64,000 nt of DNA from JAJFUV01 sp964384215 (GCA_964384215.1 CAYLLB010000028.1:1-64000), one strand, 5' to 3'. Positions 34,136 through 42,475 are shown, counted from the stretch's first letter. Translations and numbers: made by a program. Notes: generated by a model not told the origin, from the letters alone.

Positions 34136-35976
34136 GCGTGTATGCCCTCCACCGCGCCAAGATTGCAGGCCTTGGCGCACGCTCCGCACTTGATACACAG
34201 TTGCTGGTCGATCTTGTGCGGCTTCTTCTTCTCGCCGCTGATGGCGCCCGAGGGGCACGCCTTGACACACAGGCCGCAGCCCTTGCACTTGGCCGCGTTG
34301 ATGCTTGGCTTAATTAACGCCTTGCAGTGGCCGGTCCTGCAGACCTTGTCGAAAACGTGCTCTTCGTATTCTTTGCGGAAATACTTCAGCGTGGAGAGAA
34401 CCGGATTCGGCGCCGTCTTGCCCAGCCCGCACAGCGATCCTTTTTGCACCGCCGCACCGAGCTTTTCGAGCAGATCGAGCGTTTCGGCCGTGCCGCGACC
34501 CTCGATAATCTCGTCGAGCAGGGCCAGCAACTGGCGCGTGCCCTCGCGGCACAGCACGCACTTGCCGCAGGATTCCTTCTGCGTGAAATCCATGAAGAAC
34601 CGCGCGACACCCACCATGCACGTGTTCTGGTTCAGGACCACAAGGCCGCCGGAGCCGACCATGGCGCCCACCGTGCGCAAGGAATCGAAATCGAGCGGGA
34701 GGTCCAGATGTTCCGAAGTCAGGCAACCGCCCGACGGCCCGCCGATCTGTACGGCCTTGAGTGCCGTCTTACTGATCTTGCCCTTGCTGTCGGTGACCCC
34801 GCCGCCGATATTCATCACGATCTCGCGGAGAGTGGTGCCGAAGGGCACTTCGATCAAGCCCGTGTTGGCCACGTGCCCGGTCAGCGCAAAGGTTTTCGTT
34901 CCGGGTGATTGCGCCGTTCCGAGTTGCCGGTAGACCTCCGGACCCTCATTGATGATGCGCGGCACCTGCGCCAGTGTCTCGACGTTGTTGATGACCGTTG
35001 GCCGCCGCTTGAGTCCCTTCTGGGCGGGGAAAGGAGGCTTAGGCGAAGGCATGCCTCGGAATCCCTCGATGGAGGCGATCATGGCCGTCTCTTCTCCGCA
35101 GACGAACGCGCCGGCGCCTTCCATCACTTCGCACTGCATACGATGGCCGCTGGCAAAGACGTTTTCGCCAAGGATGCCCATGCGCTCGGCGTCCTCGACG
35201 GCCTTGCGCATGCGCTGCACCGCCAGCGGATATTCGGCGCGCACATAAATGTAGCCCTTGTCGGCGCCAATGGCGCGGGCGGCGATCATGAGACCTTCGA
35301 CGACGCTGTGCGGGTTACCCTCCATCACCGACCGGTCCATGAACGCACCCGGGTCACCTTCATCGCCGTTGCAGATGACGTACTTCTTCTGTGCGGGTAG
35401 CTGGCGCGCCAAGTCCCACTTCCGCCCGGTGGGGAAACCGCCGCCGCCCCGGCCCCGCAAGCCGCTGTCGAGGATCACCTTGCAGACGTCTTCCCCGGTC
35501 ATCTCGCGGTAGGCCTTGCTGGCTGCCGCGTAACCGCCGTCTTCCAGGTACTCGTTGATGTCTTCCGGGTCGATGACACCGCAGCTTTTCAGCACGAAGC
35601 GGGTCTGGCGCTGGTAGAACGGAATGGCGGCCGTGCCGCGGCAGCGGCGTCTGGTCGCCGGGTCTACGTACAGGAGCCGCTCCACGACCTCACCGTTGAG
35701 GATGGTGCGTTGCACGATCTCGGCCACATCCGCCGGCTGAACCTTTGTATAGAGGATGCCGTCGGGCTCCACGGTTACCAGCGGGCCCATCTGGCAAAAG
35801 CCCTGGCAACCGCTCTTGGAGACGTGGACATGCCCGTCGCAGACAGTATGGTCCGCCGTAAGGGTCGCGCTTGAGCCGGATTCGGCCAGCCGTGTCTGGA
35901 ACTCCGCGAACACTTTCCAGGCTCCGTTCGCCACGCAGCCGGTACCCGCACAGAGAATCACCCGCCGGCTATTCAT
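34132..35976 (-). CDS. hydB: HydB, NADH/FMN subunit of bifurcating hydrogenase
   Basis: This 614-residue NuoF-like protein starts with a thioredoxin-fold [2Fe-2S] domain (Cys9, Cys14, then CQGFCQMGP), followed by the NADH and FMN binding core (GLRGRGGGGFPTGRKWDL, EYPLAVQRM), a [4Fe-4S] site SCGKCVLCREGTRQ, and two C-terminal ferredoxin clusters (CKGCGLCVKACPSG, CIKCGACAKACNLG). In HydABC this subunit contains the single FMN where bifurcation is thought to happen. Overlaps of 4 bp with both hydC and hydA show tight coupling. Confidence 0.96.
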   Translation of the reverse strand: MNSRRVILCAGTGCVANGAWKVFAEFQTRLAESGSSATLTADHTVCDGHVHVSKSGCQGFCQMGPLVTVEPDGILYTKVQPADVAEIVQRTILNGEVVERLLYVDPATRRRCRGTAAIPFYQRQTRFVLKSCGVIDPEDINEYLEDGGYAAASKAYREMTGEDVCKVILDSGLRGRGGGGFPTGRKWDLARQLPAQKKYVICNGDEGDPGAFMDRSVMEGNPHSVVEGLMIAARAIGADKGYIYVRAEYPLAVQRMRKAVEDAERMGILGENVFASGHRMQCEVMEGAGAFVCGEETAMIASIEGFRGMPSPKPPFPAQKGLKRRPTVINNVETLAQVPRIINEGPEVYRQLGTAQSPGTKTFALTGHVANTGLIEVPFGTTLREIVMNIGGGVTDSKGKISKTALKAVQIGGPSGGCLTSEHLDLPLDFDSLRTVGAMVGSGGLVVLNQNTCMVGVARFFMDFTQKESCGKCVLCREGTRQLLALLDEIIEGRGTAETLDLLEKLGAAVQKGSLCGLGKTAPNPVLSTLKYFRKEYEEHVFDKVCRTGHCKALIKPSINAAKCKGCGLCVKACPSGAISGEKKKPHKIDQQLCIKCGACAKACNLGAVEGIHA

Positions 35977-36479
35977 GCAATGCTCTCCCTGGCCTGGATT
36001 TCCTCCACGAGCCGCACCGCGCGCTCCGGGGTCATCAAGCCGTACACGTCGTCGTTGATGACCATCACCGGGGCGAGGCCGCAGGCGCCCACGCAGGCCA
36101 CGGTTTCCAGTGTGAACATGAGGTCCGGCGTGGTCTTATGCTTTTCGTCGAGGCCGAGCTTCGCGCGTAGCGCGTTCAGAATGGGAATGGAGAGCTTGAC
36201 GTGGCAAGCCGTGCCGTCGCAAAGCCGTATGACGTACTTGCCTTTGGGTTCCAGCGCGAAGTGCGCGTAAAACGTCGCCACTCCGAACACCCGCGCCGGA
36301 GGCACGCCGAGCGATGTCGCTACGAACGTGAGCACTTCCTCGGGCAGGTAGTGATACTCCTCCTGCACGGCCTGCAGGATCGGGATCAGCCTTGAGGGGT
36401 GACGCGAGTAAGAGTCGAGGATGGCGCAGATTCTTTCAAATCTCTTCACCGGCGAGACCGCCGCCTGGTTCCCTTCCAT
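35973..36479 (-). CDS. hydC: HydC, NuoE-like [2Fe-2S] subunit
   Basis: This 168-residue protein is NuoE-like: an N-terminal helical part (LIPILQAVQEEYHYLPEEVL), the block VFGVATFYAHFALEPKGKY, and four cluster cysteines (CDGTACHVK, then ACVGACGLAP). It supplies the third subunit of HydABC. ATG 36479 is preceded by AAGGGAAG, 8 bases away, and overlaps the 3' end of rex by 44 bp; a GTG at 36449 would reduce this to 14 bp but has no better ribosome binding site. Confidence 0.93.
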   Translation of the reverse strand: MEGNQAAVSPVKRFERICAILDSYSRHPSRLIPILQAVQEEYHYLPEEVLTFVATSLGVPPARVFGVATFYAHFALEPKGKYVIRLCDGTACHVKLSIPILNALRAKLGLDEKHKTTPDLMFTLETVACVGACGLAPVMVINDDVYGLMTPERAVRLVEEIQARESIA

Positions 36480-37149
36480 TGTCGGTGCTTCCCTTTCCTA
36501 ATTCGGCTTTCAGCGCCTGCTCGACTTTGAAGGACAACGCACCGAGGCTGGATTCCAGGCTCTCGCTCTGCACAATCACGTTATCGGGCACTTTCAGGTG
36601 AACGGGCGCGAAATTCCAGATCGCGCGGATTCCGCCTTCCACCATCAGGTGCGCCACGCTTTGCGCGGCGTGTTCCGGGGTGGCGATGATGCCCAAGTGT
36701 ATGTGCATGCGCCGCGCGAGATCGGACAGTTTGGACAGCGATAAAACGTGCTTGCCCGCTACCTGGCGCCCGATCTTCTGCGGGTCGATGTCGAAAGCGG
36801 CGACAATATTCAGCCCGCGCTGCTTGAAACCGCTGTAGCCAAGCAACGCGGCACCGAGATTGCCGGCTCCGGCCAGAAACGCATCCTTCACGTTGTTCCA
36901 GCCGAGCAGGTCTTCTATGCCGCGAATGAGGTCGGTCACACCGTAACCGACGTTTGGCTTGCCGTTGATTCCCGTAAAGGCCAGATCCTTGCGAACCTGT
37001 GTGGGATCGTATTTCAACTCCACGCCGATCTGACTGCAGGAAACGTTACGCACGTCGGCACGCGCCAATCGTACCAGAAACTGATGGTACTGAGGCAACC
37101 GCCGGAGGCTTGGCTCCGGGATGACTCTGGGCGTGTCTATGTCGGCCAC
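36436..37149 (-). CDS. rex: Redox-sensing transcriptional repressor Rex
   Basis: This 237-residue protein starts at GTG 37149, with GAGG 5 bases upstream. Residues 13-70 form the winged helix (LRRLPQYHQFLVRL ... SCSQIGVELKYDPTQVRKDL), then a Rossmann domain with GAGNLGAALLGYSGF from residue 94 and AAFDIDPQKIG at 117. Rex binds DNA when NADH is low and lets go when NADH rises, and typically controls fermentation and hydrogenase genes. Here it is the first gene of the hydrogenase operon, behind a promoter with a Rex-like palindrome, which predicts autoregulation. The tail is about 20 residues longer than usual. Confidence 0.96.
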   Translation of the reverse strand: MADIDTPRVIPEPSLRRLPQYHQFLVRLARADVRNVSCSQIGVELKYDPTQVRKDLAFTGINGKPNVGYGVTDLIRGIEDLLGWNNVKDAFLAGAGNLGAALLGYSGFKQRGLNIVAAFDIDPQKIGRQVAGKHVLSLSKLSDLARRMHIHLGIIATPEHAAQSVAHLMVEGGIRAIWNFAPVHLKVPDNVIVQSESLESSLGALSFKVEQALKAELGKGSTDNGREPGGGLAGEEI

Positions 37150-37291
37150 TGTGACCTCGTTTAGAGAATGATTTCTCGATCTTGGACTGGCCGCACTCTG
37201 GACGGCTATGTAAGAGGGTGAGCTATTGCGGCTTTTGTTCGACTAATCTCGGCCTTGTGAGCCTCGATCGCTGGACGCCAACCGCCCAAGA

Positions 37292-37309
37292 TCGTGAAAA
37301 CTTTCTCCA
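37292..37309. promoter_or_regulatory. Rex-like operator at the rex-hyd transcription start
   Basis: The plus strand reads TCGTGAA-AACT-TTCTCCA, matching 11 of 14 arm bases of the Rex consensus TTGTGAA-N4-TTCACAA. It lies directly downstream of the -10 box (37315-37320), so it covers about +1 to +16. A near copy lies before the marR-hdr-flx operon at 24957-24976. The right arm is weaker than the left. Confidence 0.55.
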
Positions 37310-37314
37310 TCTCA

Positions 37315-37343
37315 ATATTAGATTAGGGAACCACCTTTGTCAA
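37315..37343 (-). promoter_or_regulatory. Near-consensus sigma-70 promoter of the rex-hyd operon
   Basis: On the minus strand TTGACA (37343-37338, perfect) is followed after exactly 17 bp by TAATAT (37320-37315, 4/6, AT-rich). Transcription would start near 37308 and give a leader of about 160 bases before the rex GTG at 37149. The 275 bp gap is AT-rich compared with its neighbours. Confidence 0.65.
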
Positions 37344-37424
37344 TGGTCCTCGACAACTAGATTTATACTACCACTATCTCACACAAAATACTGGACTTAC
37401 AGCCGACATCCGCCGGCCTGGTCC

Positions 37425-38111
37425 TTACTGTAACTCCTGAATGCGAATATTCCTCCAGCGAACCTGGAAGGGTTTGAAGCGATCTTTGCCGACCGCATGC
37501 ACCTGTAAGCCTATGATTCCTTTGGCGGTCATGGAATCTTTGAAGTCCGCCGCGAGTACGCCATTAACCCAGGTGCGAATGGAGTCGCCTTTGCATTCAA
37601 CACGATATTTGTTCCACTCGCGGTCCTTGAAGGCGGTTTTCGCGGCCGGCCGTGCGGAGAAGTCGTCCAGGAAGCGGCCGCGCCGCGCTTCGTCATAGAC
37701 GTTGCCGGAGGAGGCACTGTCGCGGGTGGCGATCTCCACCTGATAGCCGTAGACGCGATCCTCCGGCAGTTTCTTCTCCACGGTTTTCCCCTGGTCTTCG
37801 AATTTCAACGGCTCGGGGCCTCGGTAGATCTGGCTGCGGAACTGAACGCCGGAGTTCAGCTCCGGGTCCACCTTGACTTCGAACTCCAGGACGAAGTCGC
37901 CGTATTCTTTGTCAGTGCAGAGAAACGAATTGGGGCTTCCCAGCACGGCGGTGCCGAGGATCGTGCCCTTGTCGACCACGTAGGTAGCTTTCCCGCTATG
38001 GACGGTCCATCCGTTGAGTGTCTTGCCGTCGAACAGCTTTACCCAGCCGGCCCCCTGGCACACGGCCGCGGCCAGCCAACACGTCGCGATCAGTCCAAAA
38101 GTTCTCTTCAT
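37425..38111 (-). CDS. Secreted DUF1080 (3-keto-disaccharide hydrolase-type) protein
   Basis: This 228-residue protein begins with a signal peptide (MKRTFGLIATCWLAAAVCQG) and then shows the DUF1080 jelly roll: WVKLFDGKTLNGWTVHSG, EYGDFVLEFEVKVDPELNSGVQFRS, EWNKYRVECKGDSIRTWVNG and GIIGLQVH. Some DUF1080 proteins hydrolyse 3-keto-glycosides, working with Gfo/Idh oxidoreductases that make the 3-keto group; several such oxidoreductases are encoded nearby. A lectin-like role is also possible. It ends 82 bp before the -35 box of rex-hyd and 29 bp downstream of pgm. Confidence 0.82.
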   Translation of the reverse strand: MKRTFGLIATCWLAAAVCQGAGWVKLFDGKTLNGWTVHSGKATYVVDKGTILGTAVLGSPNSFLCTDKEYGDFVLEFEVKVDPELNSGVQFRSQIYRGPEPLKFEDQGKTVEKKLPEDRVYGYQVEIATRDSASSGNVYDEARRGRFLDDFSARPAAKTAFKDREWNKYRVECKGDSIRTWVNGVLAADFKDSMTAKGIIGLQVHAVGKDRFKPFQVRWRNIRIQELQ

Positions 38112-38140
38112 TTGTTCGTCTCGCTTTCGATGCTGAATTC

Positions 38141-39781
38141 TCAGGTCAAGGCGGCGGCGATGATGCCGCGCGCCTGTTCCACGATCTCCCGAAGGTGCTT
38201 CTCGCCGCGGAAGCTTTCCGCGTAGAGTTTGTAAATGCTTTCGGTTCCGCTAGGCCGCGCGGCGAACCACCCGTTGGCGGCGGCGACCTTGACGCCTCCG
38301 ATGGGCGCGCCGTTGCCCGAGGCGCGCGTCAGAACGGACACGATTGTTTCGCCGGCCAGTTCTCGCGCGGTGATGGCTTCCGGGGTCAGCTTGCTGAAGT
38401 TCGCTTTCTCGTGCGGAGTGCAAGGCGTATCTATGCGGGTGTAACTGGAGCGTCCGAACCCTGCGGCCAGCTTTTCGTAAAGCTCTCCGGGATCCCGGCC
38501 CGTGCGAGCCACGATCTCCGCCGCAAGAAGGCCCATAATCAGACCGTCCTTGTCGGTGGTCCAGACGGTGCCGTCGCGGCGCAGAAAGCTCGCGCCGGCG
38601 CTCTCCTCGCCGCCGAAACACAGCGTGGCGTCATGCAAGCCCGGTGAGAGCCACTTGAAGCCCACCGGCACTTCCGACAGGCGGCGGCCGCGCGCGGCCA
38701 CTATGCGGTCAATAATCCCCGAGCTGACCAGCGTTTTGCCGATAGCGGCCTGGGCCGGCCACGCCGGGCGGTGCGCAAGGAGATAGTCGATGGCGACGGC
38801 CAGGTAGTGATTTGGATTGAGCAGGCCGGCGCCGCGGGTGACGATGCCGTGGCGGTCGGCGTCCGGGTCGGTGCCGAAGGCCACGTCGAAATGATCCTTC
38901 AATCCCACCAGCGAGGCCATGGCGTACGGCGAGGAGCAGTCCATCCGGATCTTGCCGTCGTGATCGACGGTCATGAAGGAGAACGCGGGATCGGTTCTCG
39001 GATTGACCACCTCGATACGCAAACCGTAAGTCTCCGCGATCGGTTGCCAGTAATGAATCGAAGAGCCGCCCAACGGATCGACGCCGATGTGCACGCCGGC
39101 GGCCCGGATCGAGTCCATGTCGATCACTGCCGCGAGATCGTTCACATACGGCCGCATCAGGTCGCGTTCGAAGATGTTGCCGCGCTTCACGGCCCGTTCG
39201 TGGGCTAAGCGGCGCACACCGCGATTGCCGTTGGCGAGCAGTTCGTTGGCGCGCTTTTCGATCCAATCGGTGATATCGGTATCGGCCGGTCCGCCGGCCG
39301 GCGGATTGTACTTGATGCCTCCGTCGGAAGGAGGGTTGTGCGATGGCGTAATAATGATGCCGTCGGCCCAATGCGCACTGCGTTCCTGGTTGTAGGTGAG
39401 GATGGCATGCGAGACAACAGGTGTGGGCGTGAGGCCGCTGCCCTCCTGCCGCACGGTGTTGACTCCATTGGCTGCCAGGACTTCGATTGCGGTGCGCTCG
39501 GCCGGCCCCGAGGCGGCGTGGGAATCCTTGCCCAGGTACAGCGGCCCATCGATGGCTTGCGCAGCGCGATGTTCGCAGATCGCCTGCACGATGGCCAGGA
39601 TGTGTGCTTCGTTGAAGGTGCTTCGAGAAGGGGCTCCGCGATGTCCGCTGGTGCCGAAACTGACGCGCTGGAGGGGATTGGACGGATCGGGCCGGAGTGC
39701 GTAATAATCCCGTTCAAGTTGGGCCGGGTCGATCAGCAGTTCGCGAGGCGCCGGTTTGCCGGCCAGCGGGTGTAACCCCAT
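38141..39781 (-). CDS. pgm: Alpha-D-glucose phosphomutase
   Basis: This 546-residue protein has the phosphohexomutase four-domain layout: N-terminal FGTSGHRGAP, the phosphoserine loop ITPSHNPPSDGG, the metal-binding loop GTDPDADRHG and the sugar-binding loop GGEESAGASF, ending in the phosphate loop RPSGTESIYKLYAE. The length fits Pgm of the alpha-D-glucose-specific type. It interconverts glucose 1-phosphate and glucose 6-phosphate and would serve glycogen, trehalose or nucleotide-sugar pathways. Confidence 0.95.
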   Translation of the reverse strand: MGLHPLAGKPAPRELLIDPAQLERDYYALRPDPSNPLQRVSFGTSGHRGAPSRSTFNEAHILAIVQAICEHRAAQAIDGPLYLGKDSHAASGPAERTAIEVLAANGVNTVRQEGSGLTPTPVVSHAILTYNQERSAHWADGIIITPSHNPPSDGGIKYNPPAGGPADTDITDWIEKRANELLANGNRGVRRLAHERAVKRGNIFERDLMRPYVNDLAAVIDMDSIRAAGVHIGVDPLGGSSIHYWQPIAETYGLRIEVVNPRTDPAFSFMTVDHDGKIRMDCSSPYAMASLVGLKDHFDVAFGTDPDADRHGIVTRGAGLLNPNHYLAVAIDYLLAHRPAWPAQAAIGKTLVSSGIIDRIVAARGRRLSEVPVGFKWLSPGLHDATLCFGGEESAGASFLRRDGTVWTTDKDGLIMGLLAAEIVARTGRDPGELYEKLAAGFGRSSYTRIDTPCTPHEKANFSKLTPEAITARELAGETIVSVLTRASGNGAPIGGVKVAAANGWFAARPSGTESIYKLYAESFRGEKHLREIVEQARGIIAAALT

Positions 39782-39806
39782 AGCGTAGTTATTATGACAC
39801 GCGACA

Positions 39807-42425
39807 TCAGAAAACCTGGGACAGGTCTGTCCCGGTTTTCTTCATGAGCCAGGCTTCGCTGACGATGGTACCCCAGCCGCCCGTGTTCCGCCAGATTTCA
39901 CGCTCGACCCGCGAGCCGCGCGCGACGTCGGCGGCGCGCTCGAAGCGGATCACCAGTTCGCCATCGCTGCTCGCCTCCGGCGGGATGTCGAAAGTGAAGA
40001 AGTCACTCGCGCGCTCGGGAACCTCAAGGTCCTTGGCCAGCACGAATTGATCGGCGTAGATGGTTTCCGATTTTTGATTCATGCGTTCTCGGTAGCGTTC
40101 CTGGTAACGTGGCCTTACAAGCGTGAAGCGGATGCGGTAGCGGGCCTTGGGGTCCAGGCCGGTGTATTGGAAGGTTACGCCCTGGTCTTCGTCCTGCGTG
40201 AAGTGCATGGTGCGCTGGCTGGGGCGGTTCATCTCTTCGAGCATCTCCGGAACGAAGGGCTGGCCGAAATCGTAGGGATAGCCATGCACGATATGCGGCG
40301 CGGGATTGGCCGTACCCGCGTTGTCATAGAAGCCGCCCGGGCCTGGGTTCTCGTAATCGGCGATCATGCCGAGCAGTTCCCGCCGTTCGGCACCTCGCGC
40401 CACCCTGGCGCGTTCCAGTTGCCGGCGCGTCCAGCCGAGGCCAATGAAATCGTGATCCAGGTTGAAGATGCCTTCGCTGCGGACGCCGTACAGGCGGTTG
40501 CTTTCCTCGCCCAACCGCGTGGCCTCGGCGCGCAGGCGGCTCATTTCGGCATCCGGAGGAAACTTCGCCAGCATGGCGAGCGATTCGGCGATCGCGGCAT
40601 CCGTCGCGCCGGTTGTGAGCGCCAGGCGGATTCGCTGTTCGACGCGCTGCTGGACCGCTTTCTGGCGGCGAACGTCGAGCTGAATGTGCCGGTCCAACGC
40701 GGCCTTTTGCATGTACTCGCGCCATAGCCAGTTGCCGCGCATGCGTATTGCGGGCATCTTCGCGCCGGCTTCCTTGACCAGTTGGTAGTAGCGGCCGATG
40801 CCCGTCTTCTTCTCGATGGGCATCCCCGGCTGCTCCTGGAGATTCTCTTCGAGCTGGAAAATGGCCTGGGCCATCTGCGGCGCGGCCTCAGGACCGAACC
40901 AGGCGCGCGCGTATTCATCTACCAGGTCCTCAACTTTGCGCTGCGGGCTCCACAGCAGGCGCTGCCACATCCACTGGTTGAAATGGTCCTGCGTGCCGCT
41001 GGAGTGCGTGCAGTCGCCGATGCCGTAGCGGACGGTCTCGCCGAACACCCAGTGGTAGTAGCGCGGCCAGGCGAAGAAGCTGAGCCGGTCGTAGACCATG
41101 GTGAGCGCCTGATCCGGGCGGCGTTCGTAAATCCAGTGGTTCCAATGCGGAGGCTGGTCGCCGTTCTTGTCCGCGCGTGGATAGGCCTGTATGAAGCCGT
41201 TCTGCGAGTAGCGCCAGTGGGTCAGTTCGTTGTAGAAGACGATGTCCTGTTCGGGCGGAAGCTGGTGCAGGATCTCCTTCAGATAGCGGTCGAAGGGACC
41301 GAAGCCCGGGTACCGGAACAGGTCCATTCGATGGTTCTGGCGATGGCCCGGCTGCCAGCTCATGGCGTCCGAGCCCGGCCCGTAGCCCCAGGCCCTCAGC
41401 CAGGTGCGCGGCTTCTCCTGCAGGTACTTGAAGATGGCGATGTCGCTTTCGTTGTCAAACTTCTGGTTGGTAAAGAAGATCTGCGTTTCGGGATGCGTGC
41501 GGTGGATGATGTCCGCCATGTCCTCGATCAGGTGTATGAATGTGCCGCCGTAAGGCTTGCAGCGGTCGCACTCGCAGCCGCCGCCGTCGCCGCCGGTGAA
41601 GCAGATGTAGTCCACGGACGGGGCGTCCCGGAAGGTGTCTTCAAAGCGTTTGAGGAGCGCGGCGCGCGCCGCCGGAACCGATGGGCATAGGTAGTTCTTC
41701 CTGCCGATGGATTCGGACGCCTGCCATTCGGGCGGCCCCGAGCCGGCGTTGGGCGAATAATGCACAAGGGTCTTGAGGCCTAGCGAGCGGATGAAGTCGA
41801 ACATTCCGCGATCCGCGGGAGCCACGCTGGTCTGCATGGTATTGAGTCCGGCGAGCGCGTAATCTTCGATTTTCCGTTGCGCTTCCTTCGTGGTCCAGCG
41901 GCGCACTTTGGCTTTCTGCAGCGCGACGCTGCTTTGACCATACTGCGTGCCGCGTACCTCGAACGCGGGCGCCGTCCGCAACTCGAACGGGACGGGGAAG
42001 TCCACTCCGTGCGCGCGCACCTCGGCGCGGCGCAGAATCTCTCCCACCGCGTAAAGCACCCCGCGCGCATCCACACCGGCCGCCGCGAGCACAGTGCCCT
42101 GCGGGCGGTTGAACGTCTTCAGCGTGAAACCCTCGGGATCGTTGAGCGGACGCCGCTCCACGAGAAGCTGAGACAATTCGCGGTGATTCCGCCTTGTGCC
42201 GAGAAGAACAACCAGCGCTCCGGCGTTCTGCATGGAGGCTTGGCTTTCCCTCTCGATACGCACGGCAAGGCCGGCGGGTTCGCGCAACCGCTCGGACAGA
42301 ACGCGCGCAGCGTTGGTCACGACAGCGTCCGGTTGGTCCGGCAGCCGCAAAACCACTGATTCGAAGCGGGCGCCGTGGGCAAGCGCGCCCGCTGCCAGGA
42401 TCAATCCGACAAGCCACCTTTGCAT
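39807..42425 (-). CDS. Secreted glycoside-hydrolase-like protein (GH67/GH20-type N-domain)
   Basis: From ATG 42425 the protein has 872 residues and begins with a signal peptide (MQRWLVGLILAAGALAHG); ATG 42440 is the alternative. Residues 20-150 resemble the alpha-glucuronidase / hexosaminidase N-terminal domain (GFTLKTFNRPQGTVLAAAGVDARG). A barrel-like middle carries FTGGDGGGCECDRCKPYGG, with a Cys pair, and FYNELTHWRYS. The C-terminal 180 residues look like a carbohydrate-binding beta-sandwich. I cannot assign a catalytic pair or a substrate. The last codons (KTGTDLSQVF) lie inside a palindrome, so the true C-terminus may have been extended by it. Confidence 0.72.
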   Translation of the reverse strand: MQRWLVGLILAAGALAHGARFESVVLRLPDQPDAVVTNAARVLSERLREPAGLAVRIERESQASMQNAGALVVLLGTRRNHRELSQLLVERRPLNDPEGFTLKTFNRPQGTVLAAAGVDARGVLYAVGEILRRAEVRAHGVDFPVPFELRTAPAFEVRGTQYGQSSVALQKAKVRRWTTKEAQRKIEDYALAGLNTMQTSVAPADRGMFDFIRSLGLKTLVHYSPNAGSGPPEWQASESIGRKNYLCPSVPAARAALLKRFEDTFRDAPSVDYICFTGGDGGGCECDRCKPYGGTFIHLIEDMADIIHRTHPETQIFFTNQKFDNESDIAIFKYLQEKPRTWLRAWGYGPGSDAMSWQPGHRQNHRMDLFRYPGFGPFDRYLKEILHQLPPEQDIVFYNELTHWRYSQNGFIQAYPRADKNGDQPPHWNHWIYERRPDQALTMVYDRLSFFAWPRYYHWVFGETVRYGIGDCTHSSGTQDHFNQWMWQRLLWSPQRKVEDLVDEYARAWFGPEAAPQMAQAIFQLEENLQEQPGMPIEKKTGIGRYYQLVKEAGAKMPAIRMRGNWLWREYMQKAALDRHIQLDVRRQKAVQQRVEQRIRLALTTGATDAAIAESLAMLAKFPPDAEMSRLRAEATRLGEESNRLYGVRSEGIFNLDHDFIGLGWTRRQLERARVARGAERRELLGMIADYENPGPGGFYDNAGTANPAPHIVHGYPYDFGQPFVPEMLEEMNRPSQRTMHFTQDEDQGVTFQYTGLDPKARYRIRFTLVRPRYQERYRERMNQKSETIYADQFVLAKDLEVPERASDFFTFDIPPEASSDGELVIRFERAADVARGSRVEREIWRNTGGWGTIVSEAWLMKKTGTDLSQVF
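39810..39840. repeat. REP-like palindrome at the end of the hydrolase gene
   Basis: The arms GAAAACC-GGGACA and TGTCCC-GGTTTTC pair perfectly over 13 bp, with one bulged T (39817) and a four-base loop. It overlaps the last ten codons of the hydrolase gene. I recall GGGACAG-containing palindromes as dispersed REP-like repeats in Solibacter-type genomes. No second copy is in this window. It could also act as a transcription terminator or mRNA stabiliser. Confidence 0.6.
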
Positions 42426-42475
42426 GGGCCTATTTTGCATTAGCGGGCCAGGCCCCCGCAAAAGGACGGCAGCCG

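Noticed and set aside
37253..37270. TTGTGAG-containing half site as a second Rex operator
   Set aside because: Only the left arm fits; the right arm (GATCGCT) does not.
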